Source: Rhodococcus sp. RD6.2
Lineage (GTDB): Bacteria; Actinomycetota; Actinomycetes; Mycobacteriales; Mycobacteriaceae
NCBI RefSeq assembly: GCF_001040705.1
Contig: NZ_CVQP01000008.1
Coordinates: 1-55,694 of the forward strand
Length of the DNA: 55,694 bases
Direction of reading: 5' to 3'
Shown here: piece by piece, positions 1-9,799 of the stretch
Layout of the letters: the number at the start of each line of letters is the position of its first letter
Numbering within the stretch: position 1 is the stretch's first letter
Program-made: the position numbers and the translations under genes
The notes under the pieces: model-generated
Told to the model about the DNA's origin: nothing
Database searches by the model: none
Seen by the model: the letters and a program-made list of their open reading frames with translations, nothing else

Positions 1-1
1 C

Positions 2-1564
<1,563 letters not shown>

Positions 1565-1643
1565 CGAGTGCTCCTGTAGCCATCATCACCAATCCCGTCC
1601 ACCCCTCGTGGTGGCGGCCGCTCATAGATTGATTGGAGTCAGT

Positions 1644-2246
1644 ATGCGCATCATCCTGATTGGGCCGCCGGGCGTCGGGAAGGGGACGCAGTCCAGCCTG
1701 CTCGCACGCACCCTCAAGATTCCCCATATTTCGACCGGCGACCTCTTTCGCTGGCACATCGCGAACAGCAGTACCTTGGGCAAGGCGGTCAAGGCTCACA
1801 TCGATGCCGGTGAGCTCGTCCCGGACAGCATCACCGAGCTCATCGTCGCAGAAGGACTGTCGAGAGACGACGCAGCGGCAGGGTTCATCCTCGACGGCTT
1901 TCCTCGCACACATGATCAGGCACGTGTCCTCGACGCCATTCTCGAGACTCGAGGAGACAAGGTCGATCACGTCATCGAGTTCACCCTGGACAACGCGGAT
2001 CTGGCGTCACGATTGTTGGCTCGCGGCCGTAGTGACGATACCGACGACGTGATTCGGCGCCGCCTCGACGTGTATGTGCAGGAGCGGGCCGCGATACTCG
2101 GGCACTATGGGCCCATCGTGACTGAGCTGGATGCATCCGGATCGGTCGAGGAGATCGGCGAACGCCTACTCAGCGCTCTGGGGGCACGGATTCTGCAGTC
2201 GCTTGGAGTGCGCAGCGCACGTTCGGGCCACACAGTGGGTGGGTGA
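1644..2246 (+). CDS. adk: Adenylate kinase, short (LID-less) form
   Basis: This predicted 200-residue cytoplasmic kinase interconverts ATP + AMP and 2 ADP. The P-loop GPPGVGKGTQ is at residues 7-16, the AMP-binding stretch STGDLFR follows at about 31-37, FILDGFPRT is at about 79-87, and RGRSDDTDDVIRRR replaces the long zinc-type LID, as in other actinobacterial short adenylate kinases. The ATG at 1644 is chosen because GGAG lies 6 bases upstream and the P-loop then sits at its usual place; the frame is open further upstream. It lies 79 bases after acsA, away from the usual secY-adk ribosomal context, so it may be a second copy. The last 20 or so residues do not resemble the family tail. AMP is a product of AcsA, so the pairing is functionally sensible. 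Confidence 0.88.
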   Translation: MRIILIGPPGVGKGTQSSLLARTLKIPHISTGDLFRWHIANSSTLGKAVKAHIDAGELVPDSITELIVAEGLSRDDAAAGFILDGFPRTHDQARVLDAILETRGDKVDHVIEFTLDNADLASRLLARGRSDDTDDVIRRRLDVYVQERAAILGHYGPIVTELDASGSVEEIGERLLSALGARILQSLGVRSARSGHTVGG

Positions 2247-2485
2247 TGGTGAGTCGTCGCCCATGCGTCCAGGTCGAGCGGAACTTGTGTGCCCGGGTTC
2301 TGCCGCTGGCGCCTTGTCGTAGGACCCGGGCCGCAAATGCGCATAGCGAGAGGGCTGGGCTCAGGTCGGGGATGACTTGGTGACTTGCCTTCCCGAAGGC
2401 TGACCATCGACCAATCCCGCGGTCCTACGGTCTGGCGGACACATGTCCTGTTGCCGGAGCAATCTGAGATCGGTGGTGTGATGCG

Positions 2486-3928
2486 ATGTCACGCGTTGCC
2501 CGAGACAAGCAACTTGCGCTCCACCTTCCGTCAGCAGGTACGCCGCTCCGCCAACGGATCGCGGAAGCCATCGTCCGTGAAATAGCTGCAGAAAGAATGC
2601 AATCCAACGACATTCTTCCATCAACTCGTTCCTTGGCTGTTGAGCTCGAGGTGTCGCGAACCCCAGTGGTCGAGGCCTACGAGCAGCTTGCAGCAGCCGG
2701 CTTCGTTGTCAGTCGACCAGGCTCTGGAACGCGAGTGGCGACTGGTGCGGTGGAAGCGGCGGCGGCTTGCTCAGTGCCGGACCCCGCGCTCGAGGGATCG
2801 GTCCCGCACCGGGAGCGACAGACCAACGGCCCTCGATGGAATCTTCACCCGGAGATTCCCGACTCATCCTTGATTTCGTCGGAGGACTGGCGCCGATCGT
2901 GGCGTGCTGCCGCTGCTGCCTCGATCTGCGACGGAATCGCCGGCGTAGACGCGCACCCAGAACTTCGTCACTCGGTTGCTGCACGTGTTCGGCGAGTGCG
3001 TGGCATTGCAGCACGACACGACGACGTTGTGATCTTTCCGCGCGTCGATGCGGTTCTGCGCGCCATCGTGCAAGTTGCGGATCTATCGGGCCGCCGAGTC
3101 GCTTTCGAAGAGCCCGGTTCTCGCCGCACTCGTGTGGCGTTGCAACAATGCGGTGCCCTGGTTCGCCCGATAGCGGTCGATCATGACGGCCTCGATCCAC
3201 AGCATCTGGTAGCTACTGACAAGGCTGTGTACTGTACTCCGGCACACCAGTTTCCGTTGGGTTCGCATATGCCGGTTACTCGTCGAGCGGCGCTGGTGGC
3301 GTGGGCCGAGGCGTCGGACAATCTGATAGTCGAGGACGACTATGACAGTGAGCTGCGTTTCGATGCGGCGCCTGTCCCCGCGCTGCGAGGTCTTGTCGGC
3401 GGTAAGGATCGAGTGGCCTACATCGGCTCGATATCGAGGATTCTGACGCCCTCCGTTCCGCTGGCGTGGCTCCTCGCGCCACGCGCACTACGGACCGAGA
3501 TCGACGCTGTGATTCGATCAAGTAGTGAGATGGCGTGTGGAGTCACGGCCTCGGCACTGTCGCATCTCTTCGATTCGGGTGCGATGACACGCCACGTTGG
3601 CCGAGCTACGCGGCGCTACCGTTCACGTCGAACTGCCTTCGTGGCATCACTACAGACGCACTTGTCCGACCTTGGCGGAAGGGGAGCGGCGGTAGTGGGG
3701 ATCGAGGCAGGACTGCATGTCGTCCTTCGCTTGCCCGACAGCGTCGACGATGCGAAAGTTGTTGAAGAACTGGACGAACGAGGCATTTCGGTGTCGAGTC
3801 TCTCGGAGCATCGCCTGTCGGACACCGGGCCGCGCGGACTCGTCTGTGGATTCGCTCGACTACCCGAACAGAATGCAGGCCACGTCGCTGCGGTGATCAC
3901 CGAGGTCCTGAGCGGCCAGATGCAGTGA
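2486..3928 (+). CDS. MocR/PdxR-type GntR regulator with aminotransferase-like domain, PLP lysine replaced
   Basis: This 480-residue protein has a winged-helix GntR DNA-binding domain (about residues 15-80, including LPSTRSLAVELEVSRTPV) followed by a fold-type I aminotransferase domain. TPAHQFPLGSHMPVTRR and EDDYDSELRF, both typical of MocR effector domains, are present. The lysine that forms the PLP Schiff base in this family (S-K in the motif GTFSK-L-P) is Arg318 here, in GSISRILTPS, encoded by AGG. Known MocR proteins sense PLP or PLP-amino acid adducts; without the lysine this one may bind a ligand non-covalently or be a ligand-independent regulator. No obvious target operon is adjacent. 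A short inverted repeat GGACA-CA-TGTCC lies at 2437-2448 upstream. Confidence 0.85.
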   Translation: MSRVARDKQLALHLPSAGTPLRQRIAEAIVREIAAERMQSNDILPSTRSLAVELEVSRTPVVEAYEQLAAAGFVVSRPGSGTRVATGAVEAAAACSVPDPALEGSVPHRERQTNGPRWNLHPEIPDSSLISSEDWRRSWRAAAAASICDGIAGVDAHPELRHSVAARVRRVRGIAARHDDVVIFPRVDAVLRAIVQVADLSGRRVAFEEPGSRRTRVALQQCGALVRPIAVDHDGLDPQHLVATDKAVYCTPAHQFPLGSHMPVTRRAALVAWAEASDNLIVEDDYDSELRFDAAPVPALRGLVGGKDRVAYIGSISRILTPSVPLAWLLAPRALRTEIDAVIRSSSEMACGVTASALSHLFDSGAMTRHVGRATRRYRSRRTAFVASLQTHLSDLGGRGAAVVGIEAGLHVVLRLPDSVDDAKVVEELDERGISVSSLSEHRLSDTGPRGLVCGFARLPEQNAGHVAAVITEVLSGQMQ

Positions 3929-4289
3929 ATGAGATAGCCAGGAGCTCGACTCGTCGAGCTCGGCCACCGCTGTCGCCGGGTACGGCATCGCCGCTCGAGC
4001 ATCGCTGGCCAGCAGAAGGAATGGACCGAGTCGGAGCGACCTACATCGATCGCGGACAATCGAAATGAGCCCCCATTCTCGATAGAGGCCGCGCTCGTCG
4101 ACGACGTCGCCGAGGCGGTCCGCGCTGCGGCACGCCGACGAGACACTCGGCAGTGTCGCCGAACTGGCGTCCGAGCGGGATCGCGTGAGCGCAGAGCTGA
4201 CAGCGAGGGCCACAAGGTCGTTCCCAGTGACGCCAACTTCATCCTGTTCGTGCTCGACCGACAGCGATAGATACCGTTTCGCGCTGTCC
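3929..4289 (+). pseudogene. hisC-like aminotransferase relic, frameshifted
   Basis: No intact gene is present in this stretch. In one plus-strand frame, bases about 4113-4215 encode SALRHADETLGSVAELASER followed by DRVSAELTAR. Directly after, in a different frame, bases about 4206-4269 encode GHKVVPSDANFILFVLDRQR and then a stop. Joined, these match the C-terminal part of histidinol-phosphate/aromatic aminotransferases, where RHADETL..VAEL..ERDRV and a PSDANFVLF-like stretch are consecutive. A single frameshift separates them near 4206. Upstream, to 3929, no further homology is recognisable. The relic shows decay of a second PLP enzyme next to the MocR gene. Confidence 0.7.
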
Positions 4290-4330
4290 GTGGCCTTCCT
4301 GCTCGGACTCGTTCGGAGCAGGAAGGCCAC
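4290..4330. terminator. Strong hairpin at 3' end of glyA
   Basis: A perfect 15-base inverted repeat, GTGGCCTTCCTGCTC and its complement, is separated by 11 bases. It lies 8 bases beyond the glyA stop codon and just after the hisC relic, and would act as a terminator on either strand, although no U-tract is present. Confidence 0.75.
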
Positions 4331-4338
4331 TTGCGCAG

Positions 4339-5610
4339 CTATTGCGGCGGTCCCGGATAGAGCGGGTACTTCTCCGCGAGGGCCTTTGTGCGGGCTCGCA
4401 GTGTGGGAATGTCCGGGTCAGGTTGAAGGGCGCGGGCGACGACATCGGCAACTTCGACGAAGTCGAGGGTTCGGAAACCCCGGGTTGCGAGAGCCGGGGT
4501 ACCGAGCCGAACACCAGATGTGACCAAGGGTGGCCGGGGATCGAAGGGAATGCTGTTCCGGTTGGCGGTGATTCCGACTTCGTGGAGGACCCGCTCTGCG
4601 GTGATGCCATCGATTTCGGAGGAACGAAGGTCCGCAAGGATGAGGTGGACGTCTGTCCCTCCCGTGAGTACGTCGATACCGTTGGCGCGGGCGTCCGGGG
4701 CGAGGAGTCGGTCCGCCAGGATGCGCGCACCTTCGAGGGTTCGCCGCTGCCTATCTGCGAACGGTTCTGTACCCGCGAGCAGAAACGCGGTGGCCTTCGC
4801 CGCGATGATGTGCATGAGTGGCCCGCCCTGCTGGCCAGGGAAGACACTCCGGTTCAGGCTCTTGGCGTACGAATTGTCTCGGCTGAGGATGAATCCGCCG
4901 CGTGGCCCGCCGAGCGTCTTGTGGCTGGTGGACGACACGACATCGGCCACGGGCACAGGGTTCGGGTGGAGTCCGGCGGCCACCAGACCCGCGAAATGCG
5001 CCATGTCGACCCACAGGAGGGCGCCGACCTCATCCGCGATGTCCCGGAAGGCAGCGAAGTCGAGATGCCGTGGATAAGCGGACCATCCGGCGATGATGAC
5101 CTTCGGTCGGTGTGCCCGCGCGAGGTCGCGCACCGCATCCAGCTCGACAAGGAAAGAGTTACGATCAAGCCCGTACGTGACGGCGTTGTAGAGCTTGCCG
5201 GAGAAGTTCAGCGGCATCCCGTGGGTGAGATGCCCGCCGTGATCGAGCCGCAACCCGAGGATCGTGTCCCCGGGCTCGGCAATGGCGGACAGCACGGCGG
5301 CGTTCGCTGTCGCGCCCGAGTGGGGTTGAACGTTCGCATACTCCGCCCCGAAGAGTGCTTTCGCGCGTTCGATCGCGAGTTGTTCTGCCACATCGACAGG
5401 CTCGCAGCCGGCGTAGTAGCGGCGGCCCGGATATCCCTCGGCGTACTTGTTCGTCAGCACGCTGCCGGCCGACTCCAGCACCGACACTGGAGCGAAGTTC
5501 TCGGAGGCGATCATCTCCAGGTACGAGCGTTCGCGATCGAGTTCGTCGTCGAGAACCGCTTTGATTGCGGGGTCGATGTCTGCCAACGAGGCGTTGAGAT
5601 GGTCATTCAT
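4339..5610 (-). CDS. glyA: Serine hydroxymethyltransferase
   Basis: This is a predicted 423-residue PLP enzyme that converts serine and tetrahydrofolate to glycine and 5,10-methylene-tetrahydrofolate, a main source of one-carbon units. Family signatures are all present: IASENFAP at 34-41, [13 protein letters not shown] at 54-66, and [13 protein letters not shown] with the Schiff-base Lys231. The ATG at 5610 is preceded by AGAAGG, which fixes the start although the frame extends further upstream. It lies 31 bases downstream of the truncated trpB2-like gene on the same strand and probably shares its transcript. A strong hairpin follows the stop codon. It may be a second SHMT rather than the housekeeping one. 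Confidence 0.95.
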   Translation of the reverse strand: MNDHLNASLADIDPAIKAVLDDELDRERSYLEMIASENFAPVSVLESAGSVLTNKYAEGYPGRRYYAGCEPVDVAEQLAIERAKALFGAEYANVQPHSGATANAAVLSAIAEPGDTILGLRLDHGGHLTHGMPLNFSGKLYNAVTYGLDRNSFLVELDAVRDLARAHRPKVIIAGWSAYPRHLDFAAFRDIADEVGALLWVDMAHFAGLVAAGLHPNPVPVADVVSSTSHKTLGGPRGGFILSRDNSYAKSLNRSVFPGQQGGPLMHIIAAKATAFLLAGTEPFADRQRRTLEGARILADRLLAPDARANGIDVLTGGTDVHLILADLRSSEIDGITAERVLHEVGITANRNSIPFDPRPPLVTSGVRLGTPALATRGFRTLDFVEVADVVARALQPDPDIPTLRARTKALAEKYPLYPGPPQ

Positions 5611-5641
5611 GTGAGGCCTTCTTCTGTGTTGCACGAATGGT

Positions 5642-6262
5642 TCACCGCCAGGTGCCGGACAGGACGGACTGGCAGGCGGGCAGGTCGAGGCCGAACATCG
5701 CCCCCGCGAACGCGAGAGCGCTGCCCCACTGGCCTGCGCCGGTCTCGGTCGTGAGCTTCGCGACGCCTTCCAATTGGTTGTAACAGGACTGGGCCACAGC
5801 AGAGTTGGGCTTGCCACTCCCGACAGGGCTCGCGCCTTCATGCTTCAGATAGATCCGCGCACGGGTGTCGAGCGCACGTTCCAGGCGTGAGGCACGCAGT
5901 AGGGGAGTGGTCCTCCAAGACGTGTAGACGTCGCGGACGGGCTCGGGGATCGGCACGAATCGTTCCTTGCCGAGTTCCTGAGCTGCCAATGCCGCAGGGA
6001 AGAGTGCCTCGAGTTCGGCGGTGGTGACATGCTCGCCGGTCGCTGGTTTCGGGTGGGGTGGGATCGGTTCGGGAAGGTCGGCGGCGATGTTGTACACATG
6101 CGTCGGTACGGCCACGACACCTGGTCGTGTGCAACTGCTGCCGGTGCTGTTCCCCGCGTCGCCTGTCAGCCGTAACAGCTCTGGCGTTTCGGTAGTAACG
6201 TTATCCAGTGGCTTCACATTTGATGGTAACAGGTTGTGGGGAGTCCAGGGCCGATGTGGCAT
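5642..6262 (-). pseudogene. Truncated tryptophan synthase beta-like (TrpB2) gene
   Basis: The frame encodes about 200 residues matching the N-terminal half of the TrpB2 class of PLP enzymes: [20 protein letters not shown], then [23 protein letters not shown], then [19 protein letters not shown] with the PLP lysine, then [22 protein letters not shown]. Full family members are about 430-460 residues and continue after FGL with the rest of the barrel. Here the frame diverges at once ([11 protein letters not shown]) and stops 31 bases before glyA. The second half, including the phosphate-binding glycine loop, is missing, so the product cannot be an active enzyme. The start is uncertain: ATG at 6262 is used, with GTG at 6217 an alternative. 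A deletion ending just upstream of glyA is the simplest explanation. Confidence 0.8.
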
Positions 6263-6333
6263 GTTGTGCGGCACATGGATTCGGGCGGGCAGCCGAGCCT
6301 TGTGAAGTCCGGATGCCGGGTGACGGCGGTGGC

Positions 6334-6960
6334 TCACCAGTTCGTACGGAGATCGGTCAGCGCTTCGAGTGCCGGAACGAGTGCTGTGAAGGCGCGGGCC
6401 CGGTGCGAGTTCCGGTACCTTTCTTCGGCGCCCCATTCGGCGACGGTGGTCTCGTGACCGGGTCTTTGGCCGTCCGGGACGAAGATCGAATCATACGGGT
6501 AACCGTCGTCACCTGCCGGTCCACGGGACAACCTACCCGACCAGTGATCCTCGGCAACGTGTTCGGCGCCATCGGGGGTGACCAGTGCGAGCGCTGAAGT
6601 GAATCGTGCTGTCCGGTAGGGGTCGGCGACGTCGGAGAGCTGGTCGAGGAGCAGGTTTCGGTTGGCGACGGGGTCCTTCCGATGTCCGGCCCAGTAGGCG
6701 GAGAACACCCCCGGTGCGCCGCCGAGCACGTCCACGCACAGTCCGGAATCGTCGGCTAGAGCCGGCAGACCGGAGTGCGCGGCGGCAACGCGTGCCTTGA
6801 TCAGGGCGTTGTCACGGAAGCCGAGCCCATCCTCGACCGGCTCGGGACCGTCGTAGGCAACCGGTGTCCAGCCCGGAAGAACCAGCCCGGCGATGTAGCG
6901 GTACTCGGCGACCTTGGTCGCATTGTGCGTCGCGAGAACGAATCTGTCGTGCTCGGTCAT
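6334..6960 (-). CDS. rdgB: RdgB/HAM1 family non-canonical purine NTP pyrophosphatase
   Basis: This 208-residue protein belongs to the family that hydrolyses dITP, XTP and ITP to monophosphates, keeping deaminated purines out of DNA and RNA. The substrate-binding opening [12 protein letters not shown] is at about residues 8-19, followed by [20 protein letters not shown] at about 68-87 with the conserved acidic DDSGL, then [15 protein letters not shown] and the terminal HRARAF. The ATG at 6960 has AGAGGAGG upstream, so the frame's further 12 codons are not used. The usual RGRAL ending is HRARAF here. It lies upstream of the trpB2 fragment on the same strand. Confidence 0.92.
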   Translation of the reverse strand: MTEHDRFVLATHNATKVAEYRYIAGLVLPGWTPVAYDGPEPVEDGLGFRDNALIKARVAAAHSGLPALADDSGLCVDVLGGAPGVFSAYWAGHRKDPVANRNLLLDQLSDVADPYRTARFTSALALVTPDGAEHVAEDHWSGRLSRGPAGDDGYPYDSIFVPDGQRPGHETTVAEWGAEERYRNSHRARAFTALVPALEALTDLRTNW

Positions 6961-7047
6961 GAACGACCTCCTCTGGCCGACAACGGATCTGAACATGACT
7001 CGGGTGTTACACGGCGCGACCCGAGCCTGCCGTGCAGTGTCCTGTCG

Positions 7048-7116
7048 CGGTGGGCAGGATTCGAATCTGCCTGCACGGCGTTGTGCGCCGCTACCTGGCT
7101 ATTCGGTCACCCCACC
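7048..7116 (-). pseudogene. Degenerate tRNA-like element (tRNA-Cys-like)
   Basis: The minus strand can be laid out as a tRNA: acceptor GGTGGGG, D-stem ACC/GGT with a loop GAATAGCCA, anticodon stem GCGGC/GCCGT, T-loop TTCGAAT, and 3' end CCACC plus G. The order and several segments resemble actinobacterial tRNA-Cys. It is not a sound tRNA: the anticodon loop GCACAAC lacks U33 and does not place GCA as anticodon, the T-stem has an A-C mismatch, and about two bases are missing from the 3' acceptor strand. A decayed tRNA gene or tRNA-derived attachment-site remnant is likely. It lies between gabT and rdgB. Confidence 0.5.
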
Positions 7117-7152
7117 ATGCTGTGCCGCCTTCGCGGTCGGCGCTGCGCTTAC

Positions 7153-8493
7153 TCAGTCCTGGAGGTCCAGTGCTTCCGCGATCACGGTCAGCGCGTACTC
7201 GAGGAGATCATCGGTGACGTCGAGCGTCGGAAGGAACCGGATCACGTTGCCGTCGCTGCCTGCCGTGATCAGGACCACGCCGCGCCGAGCTGCGTGCTCG
7301 CTGATCGCCGCTGCGCTACCCGGCAGCGGCTGAGTCGTTCCCGCCCTGGTCAATTCGAAGGCGATCATCGCACCATGCCCACGGATGTCGCCGATGACGG
7401 GGTGGTGTTCGGCAATTCGACGCAGCCCACTGGTGAGGGTGTTCCCGATCCGGCGTGCCGCAGAGAACTGTTCCTCACCTTCCAGAAGGTCGAGGACGAC
7501 GTGCGCGGCGGCGATCGACACCGGGTTGCCGCCGAAGGTACCGCCGAGGCCGCCGGGCGCCGCGGCATCCATGATCTCTGCTCGCCCGGTGACCCCGGCA
7601 AGGGGGAGACCTGCGGCGATCTGCTTGGCGGTGAGCACCACGTCGGGAACGAGGCCGAACAGGTCGCTGGCGAACCAGGTCCCGGTCCGTCCCAGCCCAC
7701 ACTGGATCTCGTCGGCGACGAGCACCACGCCGTTTCGGTTGGCCCATTCCTGCAGGGCCGGCAGGTACCCTTCTGCGGGCACGATGAATCCGCCCTCACC
7801 CTGGATCGGTTCGACGACGAGAGCGGCCAGGTCGGCGGCACCTACGCGTTCCTCCAAATATGCGATCGTCCGATCAGCAGCCTGCCGACCGGTGAGCCCA
7901 TCCCGGAAAGGATAGGAGTTCGGCACCCGGTGGATATCGGGAGCGAACGGACCGAAACCGCTCGCGTACGGGACCGCCCTGTGGTTCATCGCAAGCGTCA
8001 GGTTGGTGCGGCCGTGGAACCCGTGGTCCAAGGACGCAACCGCTCGCCGACCCGTGTACGCCCGGGCGACTTTCACGGCGTTCTCGACCGCTTCGGCGCC
8101 GGAGTTGGCGAACATGGTTTTCTTCGCGTGGGACCCGGGGGTCTTCTCGGTCAGGCGTTCGGCGAGGCGCACATATCCCTCGTAGGGTGTGATGCCGAAC
8201 AGCGTGTGGGTGACCCGGTTCAGCTGCGCCGTCGCCGCATCGATGATGCTCTGCTGGTGGTGGCCCACCATGTTGACGCCGGCGCCGCAACCCAGGTCCA
8301 GGAACCGATTGCCGTCGACGTCGACGAGCCACGGGCCTTCGGCGTGATCGATGTAGATCGGCAGCGCGGTCCCGATTCCGCGCGGTACCGCCGCCGTCTT
8401 GCGGCTGTGGAGGTCGCGGCTTCTCGGCCCGGGCACCTCGGTGACCAGTGCAGGCCGTGTCGGTGTGGATGCAGATGCAAGTGTCTCGGTCAT
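7153..8493 (-). CDS. gabT: 4-aminobutyrate aminotransferase-type class III aminotransferase
   Basis: This 446-residue PLP enzyme of the class III omega-aminotransferase family probably transfers the amino group of 4-aminobutyrate or a related omega-amino acid to 2-oxoglutarate. SGAEAVENAVKVARAYTGR is at about 131-149, the PLP aspartate region LVADEIQCGLGRTG at about 258-271, and the Schiff-base Lys290 in LTAKQIAAGLPLAG. The ATG at 8493 has AGAAGAAAG upstream. It follows the alaA-like gene by 40 bases and is the last gene of the ptsJ-like operon. The substrate is inferred from family only; no succinate-semialdehyde dehydrogenase gene is adjacent. Confidence 0.85.
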   Translation of the reverse strand: MTETLASASTPTRPALVTEVPGPRSRDLHSRKTAAVPRGIGTALPIYIDHAEGPWLVDVDGNRFLDLGCGAGVNMVGHHQQSIIDAATAQLNRVTHTLFGITPYEGYVRLAERLTEKTPGSHAKKTMFANSGAEAVENAVKVARAYTGRRAVASLDHGFHGRTNLTLAMNHRAVPYASGFGPFAPDIHRVPNSYPFRDGLTGRQAADRTIAYLEERVGAADLAALVVEPIQGEGGFIVPAEGYLPALQEWANRNGVVLVADEIQCGLGRTGTWFASDLFGLVPDVVLTAKQIAAGLPLAGVTGRAEIMDAAAPGGLGGTFGGNPVSIAAAHVVLDLLEGEEQFSAARRIGNTLTSGLRRIAEHHPVIGDIRGHGAMIAFELTRAGTTQPLPGSAAAISEHAARRGVVLITAGSDGNVIRFLPTLDVTDDLLEYALTVIAEALDLQD

Positions 8494-8533
8494 GTGGCGT
8501 TCTTTCTTCTCTCGATCGGGCGTCGCGGGGTCC

Positions 8534-9799
8534 TCACACCGCGCGGCGGTGGGAGTGTTGCCGGTAGTCGGTGAGGAACCGGGCGAAACGATCCAGCGCG
8601 TCGGCGAGTACCGGAGTGCGGGGAAGGAAGGCGATACGTAGGTGGTCCGGGCGTGTCCAGTTGAACGCGCGCCCGTGGACGAGGAGGACGTGCTCGGCGT
8701 CGAGGAAGTCGAGTACGAGGCGCTCGTCGTCAACGACCCCGTGGATGTCGGGATCGATGCGAGGGAAGACGTAGAGGCCGCCCCCTGGTTCGTGGCAGGT
8801 CACCCCCGGAATGTCCTGCAGCAGTCGGACGGTCAGCGCGCGCTGTTCGAAGAGCCGACCGCCCGGCATCCTGAGCGCGGCGATCGTGTCGTCGTGCCGC
8901 AACGCTGCGGTGATCGCGTGCTGCGCGGGAACGGAGGCGCACATGCGCATCGAGGCGAGCAGGCGAAGCCCCGCGAGGTAGCCGTCGTCCGGGCTGAACC
9001 CGGTGGCGACGATCCAGCCGGCGCGGTAGCCGGCGACCCGCGAGGTCTTGGACAGTCCCGAGAAGGTGATGCAGGGATGCGTGGCGGCGACCTGCGCGGT
9101 GCTGAGGTGGGTATGCCCGGGGTAGACGATGCGGTCGTAGATCTCGTCGGAGAGCAGAAGGAGTCCGTGCCGATCCGCGACAGCCGCGATGGCTTCGAGC
9201 GTGCGCCGCGAGTACACCGCGCCGGTGGGGTTGTTCGGGTTGATGACGACGATCGCCCGGGTGCGGGGCGTCACCATTCGCCCCAATTCCTCTGTGTCAG
9301 GCTGCCATTCGGCGTTCTCATCGCACGGATAGTGCCGGGGTACTCCACCGGCGAGCACGGTCGACGCCGTCCACAAGGGATAGTCCGGCGACGGGATGAG
9401 GACTTCGTCGCCGGGTTCGAGGAGGGCCTGCAGGGTGAGGGTCACCAACTCCGAGACGCCGTTGCCGATCAGGATGTCGTCGATAGCGGCGGCCGGGAAC
9501 CCTGGCCGGACAGCGTAGTGGTCCCGGATCGCTTCGCGCGCGGAGCCGAGCCCTTGCGACTCGGAGTAACCGTGCGCGTGCGGAAGCGCGTCCCGGAGCG
9601 CGTCGACCACAACCTCAGGCGCCTCGAATCCGAACGGAGCCGGATTTCCGATGTTCAGACGCAGGATCTCGTGCCCGCGCCGCTCCAGCTCGGCGGCGCG
9701 TTCGTGCACCGGCCCCCGCAGGTCGTAGAGGACTCCGTTGAGCCTCGACGACGAGCTCACGATCACGGGATTCTCGGCCGGCGTCAGAGGTGTCGTCAC
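8534..9799 (-). CDS. Class I aminotransferase, AlaA/aspartate aminotransferase type
   Basis: This 421-residue fold-type I PLP enzyme resembles bacterial AlaA (alanine-pyruvate/glutamate transaminases). The N-terminal stretch SSSRLNGVLYDLRGPVHERA and LNIGNPAPFGFEAPE are typical, VINPNNPTGAVYS is at about 185-197, and the Schiff-base Lys251 is in FSGLSKTSRVAGYRAGW. Its start codon overlaps the stop of the upstream PtsJ-like regulator gene by 4 bases, so the two are translationally coupled. It probably links alanine or a related amino acid to 2-oxoglutarate. A methionine or other specificity cannot be ruled out by reading alone. Confidence 0.85.
   Translation of the reverse strand: MTTPLTPAENPVIVSSSSRLNGVLYDLRGPVHERAAELERRGHEILRLNIGNPAPFGFEAPEVVVDALRDALPHAHGYSESQGLGSAREAIRDHYAVRPGFPAAAIDDILIGNGVSELVTLTLQALLEPGDEVLIPSPDYPLWTASTVLAGGVPRHYPCDENAEWQPDTEELGRMVTPRTRAIVVINPNNPTGAVYSRRTLEAIAAVADRHGLLLLSDEIYDRIVYPGHTHLSTAQVAATHPCITFSGLSKTSRVAGYRAGWIVATGFSPDDGYLAGLRLLASMRMCASVPAQHAITAALRHDDTIAALRMPGGRLFEQRALTVRLLQDIPGVTCHEPGGGLYVFPRIDPDIHGVVDDERLVLDFLDAEHVLLVHGRAFNWTRPDHLRIAFLPRTPVLADALDRFARFLTDYRQHSHRRAV

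Noticed and set aside
4342-5754. 470-residue open frame on the plus strand opposite glyA
   Set aside because: Shadow of glyA, with no recognisable motif or ribosome-binding site.
7048-7116. A functional tRNA-Cys gene
   Set aside because: The anticodon loop lacks U33 and the GCA anticodon, and the acceptor stem is incomplete; only a relic can be supported.
6775-8574. 599-residue open frame on the plus strand opposite rdgB and gabT
   Set aside because: Same GC-bias shadow; both minus-strand genes have complete catalytic motifs.
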